A DNA stretch of 64,000 nucleotides from Gymnothorax reevesii (taxonomy: Eukaryota; Chordata; Actinopteri; Anguilliformes; Muraenidae), in contig CM056576.1 of NCBI GenBank assembly GCA_029721435.1, positions 72,867,876 through 72,931,875 on the forward strand, in the 5' to 3' direction. The first letter of the stretch is position 1. Each line of letters starts with the position of its first letter. The translations under genes and the position numbers were made by a program. The notes below the pieces were generated by a model, which searched no databases, was not told the DNA's origin, and worked only from the letters and a program-made list of their open reading frames with translations. Positions 34,153 to 45,145 of this stretch are shown in pieces.

Positions 34153-34445
34153 ACCACACTTAAGTCACCTCCCGCCACACATAGGTTTCTGTCATGATTC
34201 CGTGTCCTAACTTGTGTTGGTGCAACGACTCTTTTCGCCGGATGATAGCCGTTGCACCAATTTGTCTTATGACACAGCAATTAGGACAAGGCTTGTCGTA
34301 AATCATCGTTGGTGCAACCCATTTTCGTGCTAAACTTTAGGGCAGCACTTAAGACGGTTGGTGCAACCAGCCCCTGGCTATCAACAAAGGCATACAATTT
34401 TTGGATTTCCTGCTCTCGCTTGTGGTTCCTGAACGCACTGTCACA

Positions 34446-34590
34446 ATGCCAATTGTGCGCTGCCCTGAAAAAGCTATCGACCATTGCTGGTTGGTACGAC
34501 CAGGGATCGAACCTGTAGCAGTAGTCACCACTGCTCCGCAAATGCGGCGCCTTGACCGAGTGAGCTAACTCAGCAGCTGAAACCGGTATT
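34446..34590 (-). repeat. tRNA-derived SINE, head only, minus strand
   Basis: Read on the minus strand it has a tRNA-like head with an A-box-like TTAGCTCACTCGG and a B box GGTTCGATCCCTGG, followed by AGCTTTTTCAGGGCAGCGCA as in the plus-strand SINE at 34612. Truncated after CACAATTGGCAT where the LTR ends. The secondary structure is not a functional tRNA: the anticodon arm is disrupted and it continues into SINE body. Confidence 0.65.
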
Positions 34591-34611
34591 TTTTTAAATT
34601 AGTGTTTAGGA

Positions 34612-35096
34612 GCTGCCGGGTGGCTCACACGATTAAGGCACTGCGCTGCAGTGCAGAGGTGATCACCACGTCGCGGGTTCGAGCCTCGGCGTACCCACCG
34701 GCAGGGGTCGGCAGCTTTTTCAGAGTAGCGCACAATTGGCTATCGCGCTACAGGGTTACAAATTGGGAAGGGACTGCCGGATTTGGGTATTCGATAACAG
34801 CTTTGTTCGTTGCTCCAGCGCCTCCTGTTGGCCAGACGGGCGCTCGTCAGGAAGACTCCGGCTTGGTTCAGGTCCGGGTATCCTCCGCCCTCGCTCTGAA
34901 CTTGCAAAGATTCAACCAGCGAGTGTATAAGAATCAGTGGCTGACAGGCACGTGCTTCGGAGGAGAGCGGTGAACTGTCTTCACTATCCTGAGTTGGCAG
35001 CAAGGGGTCGCATACGAGCAAGCTTTGTACATAGTTCCCCAATTGGGCATTCCAAATTCGGGTGGGATTGGAGATGCCAAATTTAAAAAAAAAAAA
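34612..35096 (+). repeat. tRNA-derived SINE, full length with 16-bp TSD
   Basis: The element begins GCTGCCGGGTGGCTCACACG (A box in TGGCTCACACGA), has a B box GCGGGTTCGAGCC (about 34675), a body of about 400 bp, and an A-rich tail (35085-35098). AAATTAGTGTTTAGGA flanks it at 34596-34611 and 35097-35112. It belongs to the same family as the minus-strand copy next to it. RNA polymerase III would transcribe it and a LINE would supply reverse transcriptase, as known for SINEs. Confidence 0.85.
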
Positions 35097-35129
35097 AAAT
35101 TAGTGTTTAGGAATCCTTTAAGTACAATT

Positions 35130-35686
35130 GGGTGCATCTCAAAGTGTAGGCTGCAGCCTTCGAAGGCTACATTTTTAGGGGTCATCACTTATATCCATCC
35201 GCCAAGCTAACATTTAGCGTTAGGTATAAGGCCTGGAATATACTTGCTGCTCACGACGTGTGCGCTTACGCATCATGGCTGCCACGCGTATTCTACGTTC
35301 ATGAGCGTAGAGGTCGCTCATCTCGACGCGAGGTAACGTGCCGCGTGCGCGAGATGCAGTATTGATATGACCGCTAGAGGCGCTTGTGCGAATGAATCCA
35401 TTGTGACAGTGTATGCGATATCCGGGCAATACCGCCCACTGTTTTCGCGATTTCAGGGTCCGACATGCTACTGTCTGCCTCTAGTGGAGACCTCCAATAC
35501 TATGCGCTTTGGACGCGTTGTGCTGCAGCAAGTGTGTGCTGATTTAGAGTTAGGAGTTAGAGTACAGGTCACAGCTCAGGAAACAGGAGATGAAATGACA
35601 TCATGTCAATTAGGTGAATGAAATTAAGTGACGACCCCTGAAAATGCAGCCTTCAAAGGATGCAGCCTACGCTTTGAGATGCACCC
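35130..35686. mobile_element. MITE with about 58-bp terminal inverted repeats
   Basis: The left end GGGTGCATCTCAAAGTGTAG and its inverted partner ending GAGATGCACCC (35686) extend about 58 bp inward, through GGCTGCAGCCTTCGAAGGCT-like sequence and AGGGGTC(A/G)TCAC. The 557-bp element has no transposase. GC-rich CpG-containing sequence (35255-35440) fills the centre. Target duplication not resolved. Confidence 0.8.
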
Positions 35687-35829
35687 TTGGTTTAATGTGC
35701 ACGTTCTTGGCAGGAAAGCTGCAAGCTTTTCTAGGCAAAATGCCCTGTTCTGTCACCATGTTATGTTATTTTTTATAAAGAGGGTGTTTGGGACAAATAC
35801 ATATTTCTTCATTTGACTCTGTATGCCAC

Positions 35830-36330
35830 AATTTCATTGGAGTCCTTGAGCAAGCAAATCAACCTGCTAAGCTTTGACTGCAAATGCAAAATTGTGGAAT
35901 AAAAAGCCATATGATCAAGAAACCGGGCTTTGTACCAAATTTTATGGAGCACACTGTACAGACAGATCGGTGACAAATTAAAGGAAATAGCAACCTAATG
36001 TGTTTTAAAGAGGTCTTGAGCCGCCACAAGTCACCAACACAGCTCCCAGGCACCTGGGGATAGACTCAACAAGTATCTAGAACTCCACAAGAGGGATGGA
36101 ACACCATTCTTTCAAAAGACACTTCCTCATGGGTTGTTTGAAAAAGGTGGTCAGAGAGGTCAAACAAAAAAATTGACCAAAGTTGTTTGAACTAGCTCAG
36201 ATCTCCTGACTTTGATTATTCGCAAAATGTTCATATTCATCAAACCATTCAGTGACCCCTCATGCCCTGCGGATGAGGGCATCGTTGTCTTCCCATCAGG
36301 ATAAAAACCTTTCATCAGGCCATTAAGAAG
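35830..36330 (-). pseudogene. Probable decayed Tc1 transposase C-terminus
   Basis: On the minus strand about 35990-36120 reads like a Tc1 transposase end: LLKEWCSIPLVEF, then a stop, then LVESIPRCLGAVLVTCGG. The spacing and the IPRCLGAVL segment match the C-terminal helix of Tc1 enzymes. Upstream similarity is too decayed to place the catalytic residues. Confidence 0.4.
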
Positions 36331-37599
36331 ACACTGAATTCATGTGTACATTTTCAGTAGTTCTTTCCTCTTAGAGAAAAAACAGACCCAAGGCCAGGCC
36401 AGGAATACCCCGTCCACAGCATGCACCAGACCCCCTCACTGTAGGGGTCCAGATATCAGGTCTGTGCCACTCTCATGGTCTATAACACTCATACAACAGC
36501 CAACTTCAAAAAAATATTGAAATGGATGACTGATCTGACAATTTTACATTTTTCTGTATCAATGTAGACCTGTTCCAATGTTTTTTATACCACTGGACTC
36601 TGAGATGTGAATTAGTCTTTGAGTCCTTATCATGAAGCTTTTATGCACAGCAACCATACTACAATATCCCTCTGTACCTAGTTCTGACATATACAGTCCA
36701 ACAATGTCCTGAATTTCCATTCTTGGGTCACTAGAAGATGCACACATGTATGAGCATCAGTCCTTGAGAGTGCACTTTCGCCCCAATTTCTGATGCTATA
36801 CAGTATACTTATGTTTTTCACATTGCCATGTCAGTCACTTTTCCCACTGAAATACTAACTAGTAGTCCGTGACTGAGGCTTCAACCATTTACATCCCAAT
36901 AATGAACCCTCTTCCGAAGTGATTTTCATTTTTCCTCTTGCTATCTTGATCCAAATTCCTAGTCAACTGAGCCTACCCCTGTACTACATGACATGGCTGT
37001 TAATTGCTGAATTGTACAATGCAGAACATTATACTGTCTGGAGGCATGTACATTTGCTGTGTTTCTGCAATTATTCATGAGTTTACTTTAATGTTTTTTA
37101 TCTGTCTGTAAATATGTAAATATAATTCTCGAGAAATATTTTCTCAAATTTTAGCCTGTGACTGGGTCTATTAAGAGTACTATTAAATGACAATGGCCCC
37201 ACATTGATTGAATGGCAGTGTCTCAAGATGAGGCTTCTGCGTATACTTAGAGGTTTTACAGCCCAGTACTGAATAACACTCAGTTCACAGCAGGCAAATC
37301 CCCCCTTCATTCCACTTTCAACTTGCGCTGTGGATATTTTGTCGTTTATGACCTTTGTTTCGCTGAGTAAATCTGGCCAGTCCCGGTGAGATAAAGGGCT
37401 TGTTTATTGACATCTCTTGGCAGCATTCATACACTGCACTGCCATTAGCCAGGCAGATCCGGGATGGCCCATTATCGAGCCATTACAGCTCGTTTGTAAG
37501 AAAAGTAGCAGAGTCGGCCTCTTGATCCGCCCTGCAACTCAGTCTGTCAGCACGACCATGGGCAGGTACAAAGCTAACTACATATGGCTTTCTTCAGCT
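36331..37599. other. Intron sequence, nothing recognised
   Basis: No ORF with family similarity and no inverted or direct repeat strong enough to report. Confidence 0.5.
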
Positions 37600-37810
37600 A
37601 TCCATCCATTCATCTACAGTCTTTGAGTCTCAACCCTGACAAGGGTCGCAGATGGGGGCTGACACCATTGCATGGAGAATTGAGGGAGAGACAAAGACAC
37701 CTTGAACAGGCCATCAATCCATCCCAGGCACTTTTCTCCTCCCAGTGAGAATAAACAGGAGCCATCAGGAGACTGCAAATCCTCCGGCCCCAAGAAAATC
37801 TAACAGGTAG
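37600..37810. repeat. Fish interspersed repeat with CCATCCATTCAT start
   Basis: The segment TATCCATCCATTCATC, then GGGTCGCAGATGGGGGCTGA, and CAGGCCATCAATCCATCCC resembles a very common teleost repeat that reads as a LINE or SINE 3' portion. It is diverged and has no coding potential. Confidence 0.45.
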
Positions 37811-38942
37811 CAAAAGGTGCTATATATACACCATATATTTCAGAGGTGAGCAAAGTTTTGAGACAAAAATACTGAAAATGTTTACAGATGGACAGTCAGA
37901 CAGACAGATAAGATGGACAGAGTGACGGCTATATCCCCCCCATTACATACCAGCGGGATTACCATCAAAACTACATCTAATATTAAAGATGGGCAACAAG
38001 GCCTGTATCTGTCCCTGATTTTCTCTTCAAATTCTGACCTTTAATTAGTTAATTATATTAACAAAACCATTTGAAGACCATAAAGTAAAAACGATCAGAG
38101 TCCAACTTTTGCATTTTTGTATATTTTAAATATTACACATTATTATAATATTTATGACTATACAGTGCCCTCCATAATTATTGGCACTCCTGGTTAAGAT
38201 GTGTTAAAAGCCTTAAAATAAATTCCATTTTTTATTGCAGAAGCATAATCTCGCACTGAAAATTGTAGAAAAATGCAACCTTCAACTCAATGAATTTTAA
38301 GGGAAAAAAAAAACCTGACTAAGAAAAAATTATTTTTCATAAAATCACTTGTTTCACAATTATTGGTACCCCTAACAATTTCTAGGAATGAAATGTAATT
38401 GAAGTATTTCTGTCTTTTCTACAGTAGTTTACAAAGTTGATCTAGGGATAACAGAGTAGTTTACAAAGAGTATCTAGGAACATTTAATTTGTAAATCATC
38501 ACGTCCTGTTTCCCTGGGGTATAAATATGATGTGACACAGAGGCAATTTCTCTTATCCACTCTTCAACATGGGAAAAACAAAGGAACACATCATTCAAGT
38601 AAGGCAGATGTGTGTCGATCTTCACAAGTCAGGCAATGGCTACAAGAAAATAGCCACTGACCTGCCTCTGCCAATATCTACTGTCAGCGAAATCATTAAG
38701 AAGGTTAAAACAACTGGAACAGTGGTAAACAAGCCTGGGTGAGGATGCAAGGTTATTTTGCCACCATGCACAGTGAGGAGGATGGTAAGAGAAACAAAAA
38801 ATTCTCTAAAGCTCACTGTTAAAGAATTGCAACAAATGGTAGCATCTTGGGGTCACAAAGTCTCCAACACAACCATCAGGCGCTATTCTACATGCAAACA
38901 AGCTGTTAGGGAGGCATGCACGGAAAAAACCTTTTCTCACTC

Positions 38943-40637
38943 CAGTGGCGGTTTTTCGCGAAGGCCAAGGGAAGCCTGGCTTCCCCAAAAATTATTGCAA
39001 GAAAGAAAAAATATAAATAAGCTTCACCGCAATGTATGTTATATTGTTGTCATTTCTTTGTCAAAACACTACATCAGCGCACTCCTGCTTTGGCTGAGCG
39101 TGAGGAGCAAAACAGCGCCCCTCCTGTCAAGTTCTCATTGTGTCTTACACTTCGTGTCTCATGCCCTCCGCCCTGTCCCTGTCAGCCAGTTCGGAGCGGA
39201 GGCCAGCTTCACTTTGCCTCCCTTTTAAAAAAAAAACAGCCCGTATTAGCCAATCAGATTGAAGCAAGGCTTATCGCTTAATGGTCGATGCATCATTAAA
39301 AAAAAAAAAATAAGGGAGGCCAGATCAAATCTGGCTTCCAACCAATCACAAACTGTTACGGAAAATATACACACTGACTCAACTGTCCCGCCAGGCACCA
39401 GCCAGCCCACATAGAAAGTATAGCCATTAAGTCAGAGAATAGATGGTGACAGGGACCCTGAGTTTCTTGTAAAAAATGACTTCACAAAACTTCCTTTTGA
39501 GGTTCAACTAAAAGTCAAGCGGGACGGTAGGCCGACTCCCAAGCTCAGTTTAACTAAGGGGAGAGATGATGGAAAAGTTCGCTCTTTTGGTGATGCTAAC
39601 TATGCTAGAAACGAGTGGCTAACAGGAAGTGCCAAGCTTAACCAGCTTTTCTGTGGCCTTTTTGATGACCGGTTTGTTGTCACATTTTTCTTATGTGATG
39701 TTTAAAATGTGGTGTTTTATTCTTTATTATTCTAGTCGTGTCAAGTGGATTTCAGAGCATGATGGCTAAGCTGTACTGTTTTTTTATACTCTCAATCCTT
39801 ACCTAGACTGCATTTAGGTCCGCTGACATCAGCTGCACTATCAGCTGACAGCTGGAAGGTTTACAGTTGATAGCGCTGCAGCACGTTTGATATCAATTTT
39901 TATATAAACCTTTGTAACTATGTGTTTTATATTTAGCTTAGGTAATTCAGACGTTGCGCACGGGTTGTGCATTCATGTTGAGTGTGTTTTTGGATGCATG
40001 AATATTGGGCATCCTTGTGATTTGTTAATTTCAGTTGCGAGGCAGTCACATATGACATTGTTACTTCTAATTTTGGCGGAAGGGGTTTGCCTGTGTTTCT
40101 GTACAATAGTCCACGACTATCTTGCAAATGCTTTTGTTGCCAATTAATTAAATATGAGTCAGAGAGAAGCATTGTCCACAAAACGGAACTTCATTAATAC
40201 TGTCTGTAAAAGCAATGGCTAAAATTTTTTTGTTATATCTAGATCTTGTCATAATTGCCGTCTGATCACTATGTGTTTAGCTTTCTGCTGTAATAAAGCT
40301 ACGAGACGTTTACCAGCTTCGCATGGGCTTCCTCTAACTTATCACATACTACTGTGTGCCAGAGCCATGAGCACGCGCACAGCCTGAAGCGCATCCGCAG
40401 CTCTCCCTCGCGATTTCACTCTCTCTCACACACGCAGTCCTCTTTTTTAACCTCTTTTTTTCACTAAAATGAATGAGAGGTCGGTAGAATAAAGGTACTG
40501 TAAGAGTAGGCTAATTTGTTTGTGTGACAGTTGTAGGGTCCTGTCACAAGAAGTGTCTCCTAATAACACGTAAACACTGAATTAAATGCGTTGTTCATTC
40601 TGGCTTCCTCCGTAATTTTTGTCACGGGCCGCCACTG
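38943..40637 (+). mobile_element. hAT transposon with perfect 8-bp TSD
   Basis: Ends CAGTGGCGG and CCGCCACTG are exact inverses. TCTCACTC flanks the element at 38935-38942 and 40638-40645, the 8-bp duplication of hAT elements. It is 1695 bp, too short for a full transposase. One exon-like piece of the transposase N-terminus is left (39449-39690), so it is an internally deleted, non-autonomous copy. It is inserted in the Tc1 transposase gene. Confidence 0.93.
39449..39690 (+). pseudogene. hAT transposase N-terminal fragment (TTF-type zinc-finger region)
   Basis: An open reading from DRDPEFLVKNDFTKLPFEV, through RPTPKLSLTKGRDDGKVRSF, to GDANYARNEWLTGSAKLNQL and FCGLFDD. The arrangement of a Trp followed by KLNQLFC matches the start of the TTF-type or ZMYM-like zinc finger that precedes the catalytic region in one group of hAT transposases. 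The rest of the finger and the DDE domain are absent because of internal deletion. Confidence 0.55.
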
Positions 40638-41729
40638 TCTCACTCACAATCATAAACGCAAATGTCTGGAGTTCGCTAAGCGGTAGTGGGTAGTGTGCTT
40701 CGGTCAGATGAGACCAAGATAGAGCTTTTTGGCAACAAACACTCTAAGTGGGTCTGGCGGAACACAAAAGATGAGTATGCAGAAAAGCACCTCATGCCCA
40801 CTGTGAAGTATGAGGGAGGATCGGTGATGCTGTGGGCCTGTTTCTCTTCCAGAGCCCCTGGGAACCTTGTTAGGGGGAATGGCATCATGAACGCTTTGAA
40901 ATACTAGGACATTTTAAATCAAAATTTGGTGGCCTCTGTCCAAAAGCTGAAGATGGGTCGTCACTGGGTCTTTCAGCAAGAATATGACCCAAAACATGTG
41001 GCCAAATCTACACAGAAATGGTTCACCAGACACAGAATCAAGCTCCTCCCATGGCCATCTCAGTCCCCAGACCTCAACCCCACTGAAAACCTGTGGAGTG
41101 AGCTGAAGAGGAGGAGAGGACCCAGGTCGCTGGATGATTTAGAGAGATTGTACAAAGAGGAATGGTCAAAGATCCCTCTTTCTGTATTCTCCCATCTTGT
41201 GAAACATTATAGGAGAAGATTAGGTGCCGTTATGTTAGCAAAAAAGGGTTGTACAAAGTATTAACATCAGGGGAGCTAATAATTGTGGCACACATGATTT
41301 GATGTAAAAGAATTATTTCTTAATGTGGGATTTTTTTCCCACTGAATAAATGCACTTGAATTAAAGGTTGGATTTTTCTCTTTTTCCATTGTGGTCCAAT
41401 ATTATTTAGAAAAAAACAGAATTTATTAGAAGCTAAAGGACACATCTTAACCAGGGGTGCCAATAATTATGGAGGGCACTGTATATCATAATATTATCAT
41501 AATATAATTTTATAAATTTTATATTTTTTTCATATTTTTTCAGTGCTTTGTTTCTAAGATTGTTTTGAATTTTTAATTCACCATTTCCCCACAACGTGAA
41601 AATGCGACTCTGATCACTTTTCAATTGTGGTCCTCATTTATTAAATCTGACATTTCTGCTGCATTTCTTTACATTATCATGAATAACAATCAAAGACTGT
41701 CTCCATGTCTCCATAAATGCAATAACAAA

Positions 41730-41985
41730 CATGCAATACCGGAACACTCCTGTATGGCTGTGTGTGAATGTCTGGTGGTGGTCGGAGGGGCCGTAGGCAC
41801 ATACTGGCAGCCACGCTTCCGTCAGTCTGCCCCAGGGCAGCTGTGGCTACAAAAACGTAGTTTACCACCATCAGAGCATGAATGTGTGAGTGAATGAATA
41901 ATGTATCCATTGTGAAGCGTCTTTGAGTGCCCAGAAAAGTGCTATATAAAATTGATGCATTATTATTATCATTATTAAATGAAAA
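41730..41985 (+). repeat. LINE or SINE 3' tail with (TTA)n end
   Basis: It contains CAGGGCAGCTGTGGCTACAA, GTAGTTTACCACCATCAGAG, then GAAGCGTCTTTGAGTGCCCA and AAAAGTGCTATATAAAATTG, ending in ATTATTATTATCATTATTAA. This matches a very common teleost repeat tail. No coding potential. Confidence 0.6.
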
Positions 41986-43839
41986 ATTTTCTTTGATCTA
42001 ATCCATGTGCAAATCTATGTTTATACACATAACCAATTAGCTCAATTAGTAAGAGTAACCGATTGAAATAAAAACCTGCATACACACCGGCCTTCCAGGA
42101 CCAGAATTGCCATAAACAAAAAGAAAGATCACACTGGGAAATATAAATAAAAAGTAATTTAAACAAAGTGCATTATGTAACTGAAAACAACCGCTAGGCT
42201 AAACCAGGAACCATACAGCCACCAGCTACTAAGCAGCAGCCCCCACCCTGCCTCCTGAATTGGGAGAAGGCAGTTCATTAAATAATACTTAGCACAGGCA
42301 GGGCCAATAAGCTTCAATTTACAATTCCACCCAAAAACAGGGGTTAATTGGATTAATACATCTGATACCACAGTTACAAAGTTGGAATCTTTGCCTGCAC
42401 ACCCATCCAACCCTTGGAACAAACAAACAGACTGGCAGGTCAGTAACACCCACCCCTGCTTTATATCGTATTAGTTATTTTTTAGCTAAACATACGACAC
42501 TCACATATCACAGAGGCTTCCTCATACACCGAAAGCAATGGGGGAAGGGATCTCTTCCATCTGACAGTCCAGTATGAGTGGTGGTGATGTGTGTGGAGGT
42601 GCGGGGGGGGAGTGAGGGAGTAGGGGTGTTGTTGGAGCGATGACATGATCCACAGATTTGGATTGGCCGCTTGCCACATGACACCTGTACCCCGCATCTG
42701 AAAGCCAGCAACGGTAGCTGGTGTACAAATGACCCCAGGCTTTGAAGCATGATGCGCAGAACTCAAAGTTGGTGGTTTTCCCCTTTCTCTTGAATTTTAG
42801 CAGTGCTCAGCGAGCAGCACTCTCTAGGTCATGCGGCTGCGCCACCATTTTTCTGCCTGACTGATTTCCTACTGGGGCTCTGGTGAACTCTCACTAGCTA
42901 CTGCACTCTTCACTTTCCCTCCCTCTTAAATCCTGTCTCTCGCAGTGAGGCAGGTTTTTCACCAACACACTGCAGCTATGTGCTGTCTGTATTGTCAACT
43001 CAGGAAACCAGTACATTACTTCTTCGCAGAGTAATGACACTAATATAGGATTTGAACATTCTTCAATGAAACCCTGTAACTTTCTAACAGAATGTGAAAA
43101 CACTCTTGACTAAATTTCCAAAGCGTCTATATGGAGGAATTGAACAAAAATCTCAAACAATTCTTCATAAAAGCAGAGCTGAAAAAGTACCTGATAGTTC
43201 AAAGGCCTGAAATACAGCACAGTGTTTTTTTCTTTCGGGTTCTCCATGCTACCTCTGAAAAAAGTAAGAAAAAGCATGCACAGCAAAGAGTATGAGTACT
43301 GCAGTGTGTTCGTACTGCTCCGCTGTCATCCATCAACTTCTCTGGCAGAGCGCAGCACCTCCAAAGGTGTTTACTTCAACTCGTTTCAGCAAAATGACCA
43401 CTTAACTTTTCACAGGCTCCTGACTGTCCTCGCTCTCAGGCTGGCTTTTCAAGCTGCTTATTTCCAGACCCAAGGGGTATAGCAAATGAGTCCCTTCCAG
43501 ACTGACTGACTGATGCTTCTTAGTAAAAAGTGCATGCGCAATGCTACACCCATCAGTGTCGAGTTAATTATTGCTGTGCTGTCAAAACGGATAGCAAGTT
43601 AAAATGGTATTTATATGACTTTTCTGATTGAGTTCAATAATGTTACTCTATATTTAGAGGATTACAAAGCGAATGAAAAACATTCATTTGGAACAGCATT
43701 ATGGTAGCAAGTGATAAAGTGAGCAGAGCTCAGCTGTCCTGTCCCATGTTTCCACTGGGGGCAGTAGTGAGCAAGTGGACATTTTTACATAGGGCTGTGT
43801 CACGTCCATCTTTCAGCAAACATCTTAGAATGATTTTTT
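41986..43839. other. Intron sequence, nothing recognised
   Basis: It includes a G-rich run (42601-42612) and short ORFs that look random. I find no inverted ends or known motif. Confidence 0.45.
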
Positions 43840-45145
43840 ATTTTTTTTACATTTATTATTATTCTTTTTTTACAACAGAAAAAACATTCATATTTCTAAA
43901 CAATAAAAACAAACTTTTTCATGGACAAACACAAAAACACGCATACATTCATTCACACCCTTTCACACAGGCGTTCTATAACAAAGAATATGCAGACATC
44001 AAAGTTGTACAACGTATGGTAGCAGAGATACTGAGAATATTTCATATTATCTGAATGGATCTTATTCAAACATAGTATGATACTGCCTCCGCTTGGATTG
44101 AAACTTGTCCAATGTTTTGTTACAGAAGTGTATTTTTTTCTCAATTGAATATCTCAAACCAAGTTTATTCTTAAGAGCTGTTATATTTGGTTCACGTTTT
44201 ACACACCTGCATTTATATATACACAAAATTTAGCAATTAACAATATCAGATCAAACACACTATCAATCTCTGTTAGATTGTCACCACCAAATATAACAAG
44301 TTCAGGTGAAAGATTGAGACCATAAACATGACCACACTTTTCAGATATCCATTTTACAAGATCATCCCAAAAAAGCCGTACGATATTACAATCCCAAAAT
44401 AAATGTATTAAAGTTACTCCACAGTTGTCACAAAAATTACAATTTGCAGAGTCCATATGCAACTTGGACAAATATACGTTTGTGGTTAATATTCTATGGA
44501 CTAATCTAAATTGAAACCAACAGTTTTCTTTCTGGAGTAGTTTTAAAATGGTTTCTGTAAATTACAGACCAATTTAACTCTGAAGTGAAATTAATTTGCA
44601 ACTTATACTGAGACATGGGAATAGTCAAAAAATGTGTAAGGATATAATAATAAGCTTTTGAGCCTTTTTTCACAGACTCTATTTTCTGCATGACTGGAGT
44701 TGAATCAATCAAAGCTTTACAGGAACAATCTTCTAAATGGAGAGACTTTTTGTAAGTTTTAACAGCACCAATAATACCACAGAATTCCAAAAAACTACAT
44801 TTAATATCATAGCGAGATTTGAAATCTTCAAAGGAAAGAAATTCACCATTATTATGTAAAAGGTCACGGACTTGAGACACTCTAGGAAACCATGACTTCA
44901 AAAAAGATTTCTTACCTATTCTAATAGATGGATTAAAGAAAATAGGTTCTGACAAAAAAAAAATCAGTAAATGAAGAAACTTGAACTTTTACACTAAACT
45001 GTAAAAGAGCATGAAAAAATCCTTCCAAAAATAAATTATCAGTTCTAGTTTTTAATTTCTTTAAAAAATCTCTCCCCAAGAGGTTTTAATGACGGCAATT
45101 TTCCCAATAGGGGTCAACGGTCTTTTCATCCACTTTGCATGACGG
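43840..45145 (-). mobile_element. L1/Tx1 LINE ORF2 C-terminal fragment
   Basis: Minus-strand: FFNPSIRIGKKSFLKSWFP and VRDLLHNNGEFLSFEDFKSR (44770-44940), INFTSELNWSVIYRNHF (44540), then LHMDSANCNFCDNCGVTLIH and LFWDCNIVRLFWDDL (44340-44470), the cysteine-rich zinc-knuckle-like tail of L1 ORF2. The upper end is cut by an inverted-repeat element at 45146. The lower end, with A/T-rich sequence near 43840-43900, is the probable 3' UTR. The 5' part and RT active site are missing here. Confidence 0.75.

Larger units (their letters stand above)
28014..34374. mobile_element. DNA transposon with GGGGCYGGTTGCACCAA ends, host of an L1
   Basis: Left GGGGCCGGTTGCACCAA (28014-28030) and right TTGGTGCAACCAGCCCC (34358-34374) are inverted copies. 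TTGCACCAA-type motifs repeat further in (about 34200-34320), and GTCGTAAGACA/TGTCTTATGAC occurs near both ends. It occupies a gap in the second LTR. Excluding the L1 (28236-32541), about 2 kb of element remains. It contains two foldback pieces and no transposase ORF, so it is non-autonomous. PIF/Harbinger-like or ISL2EU-like ends are conceivable; the target duplication is not resolved. Confidence 0.65.
22121..34445 (+). mobile_element. Second LTR of the solo-LTR family, split by two DNA transposons
   Basis: Three separated pieces align in order to the LTR at 15189-16354. The start is at 22121-22222 (TGTCATGGTTCGG). The middle is 27063-28013 (TTGCACTTGTCTACCC, CAATCGCCCTGTTCTAGTCT, GTGCACTTAGAA). 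The end is 34375-34445 (TCTCGCTTGTGGTTCCTGAA, ending TGTCACA). The gaps are exactly filled by elements with inverted ends (22223-27062 and 28014-34374). It is more diverged than the first copy. A convincing target duplication is not seen (ATGTA versus ATGCC). The strand follows the first copy. Confidence 0.75.
38569..41264 (+). pseudogene. Tc1 transposase interrupted by hAT and stops
   Basis: It starts at ATG 38569 (MGKTKEHIIQVR), with the paired helix-turn-helix DNA-binding region (SGNGYKKIATDLPLPIST). A TGA lies at 38740-38742. The frame then runs to the hAT junction at 38942. It resumes after 40645 with the catalytic core: LRSDETKIELFGN (first Asp), GGSVMLWACFSSR, QQEYDPKHVAKS (second Asp) and SPDLNPTENLWSELKRR (catalytic Glu). 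A stop at 40905-40907 splits this part. It ends TAA 41264 after GCTKY. The catalytic triad is intact, so this is a fairly young Tc1 copy. Confidence 0.9.
38161..41483 (+). mobile_element. Tc1-like transposon with both TIRs, containing a hAT
   Basis: Ends TACAGTGCCCTCCATAATTA (38161) and its inverse ending GGAGGGCACTGTA (41483) are flanked by TA (38159-38160 and 41484-41485). The inverted repeat continues through TTGGCA(C)CCTGGTTAAGATGTG. Subtracting the 1.7-kb hAT at 38943-40637 leaves 1.63 kb, the normal size of a Tc1 element. The transposase is nearly complete apart from the hAT insertion and a few stops. Confidence 0.92.

Noticed and set aside
34560..34700. tRNA gene candidates (A and B box on both strands)
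   Set aside because: Both have SINE body attached, a poly(A) tail and target duplication for one, and an imperfect cloverleaf; they are SINE heads, not tRNA genes.
41677..43103. Short ORFs (60-96 codons) between 41.6 and 43.5 kb
   Set aside because: No recognisable motifs, overlapping on both strands, consistent with random open frames.
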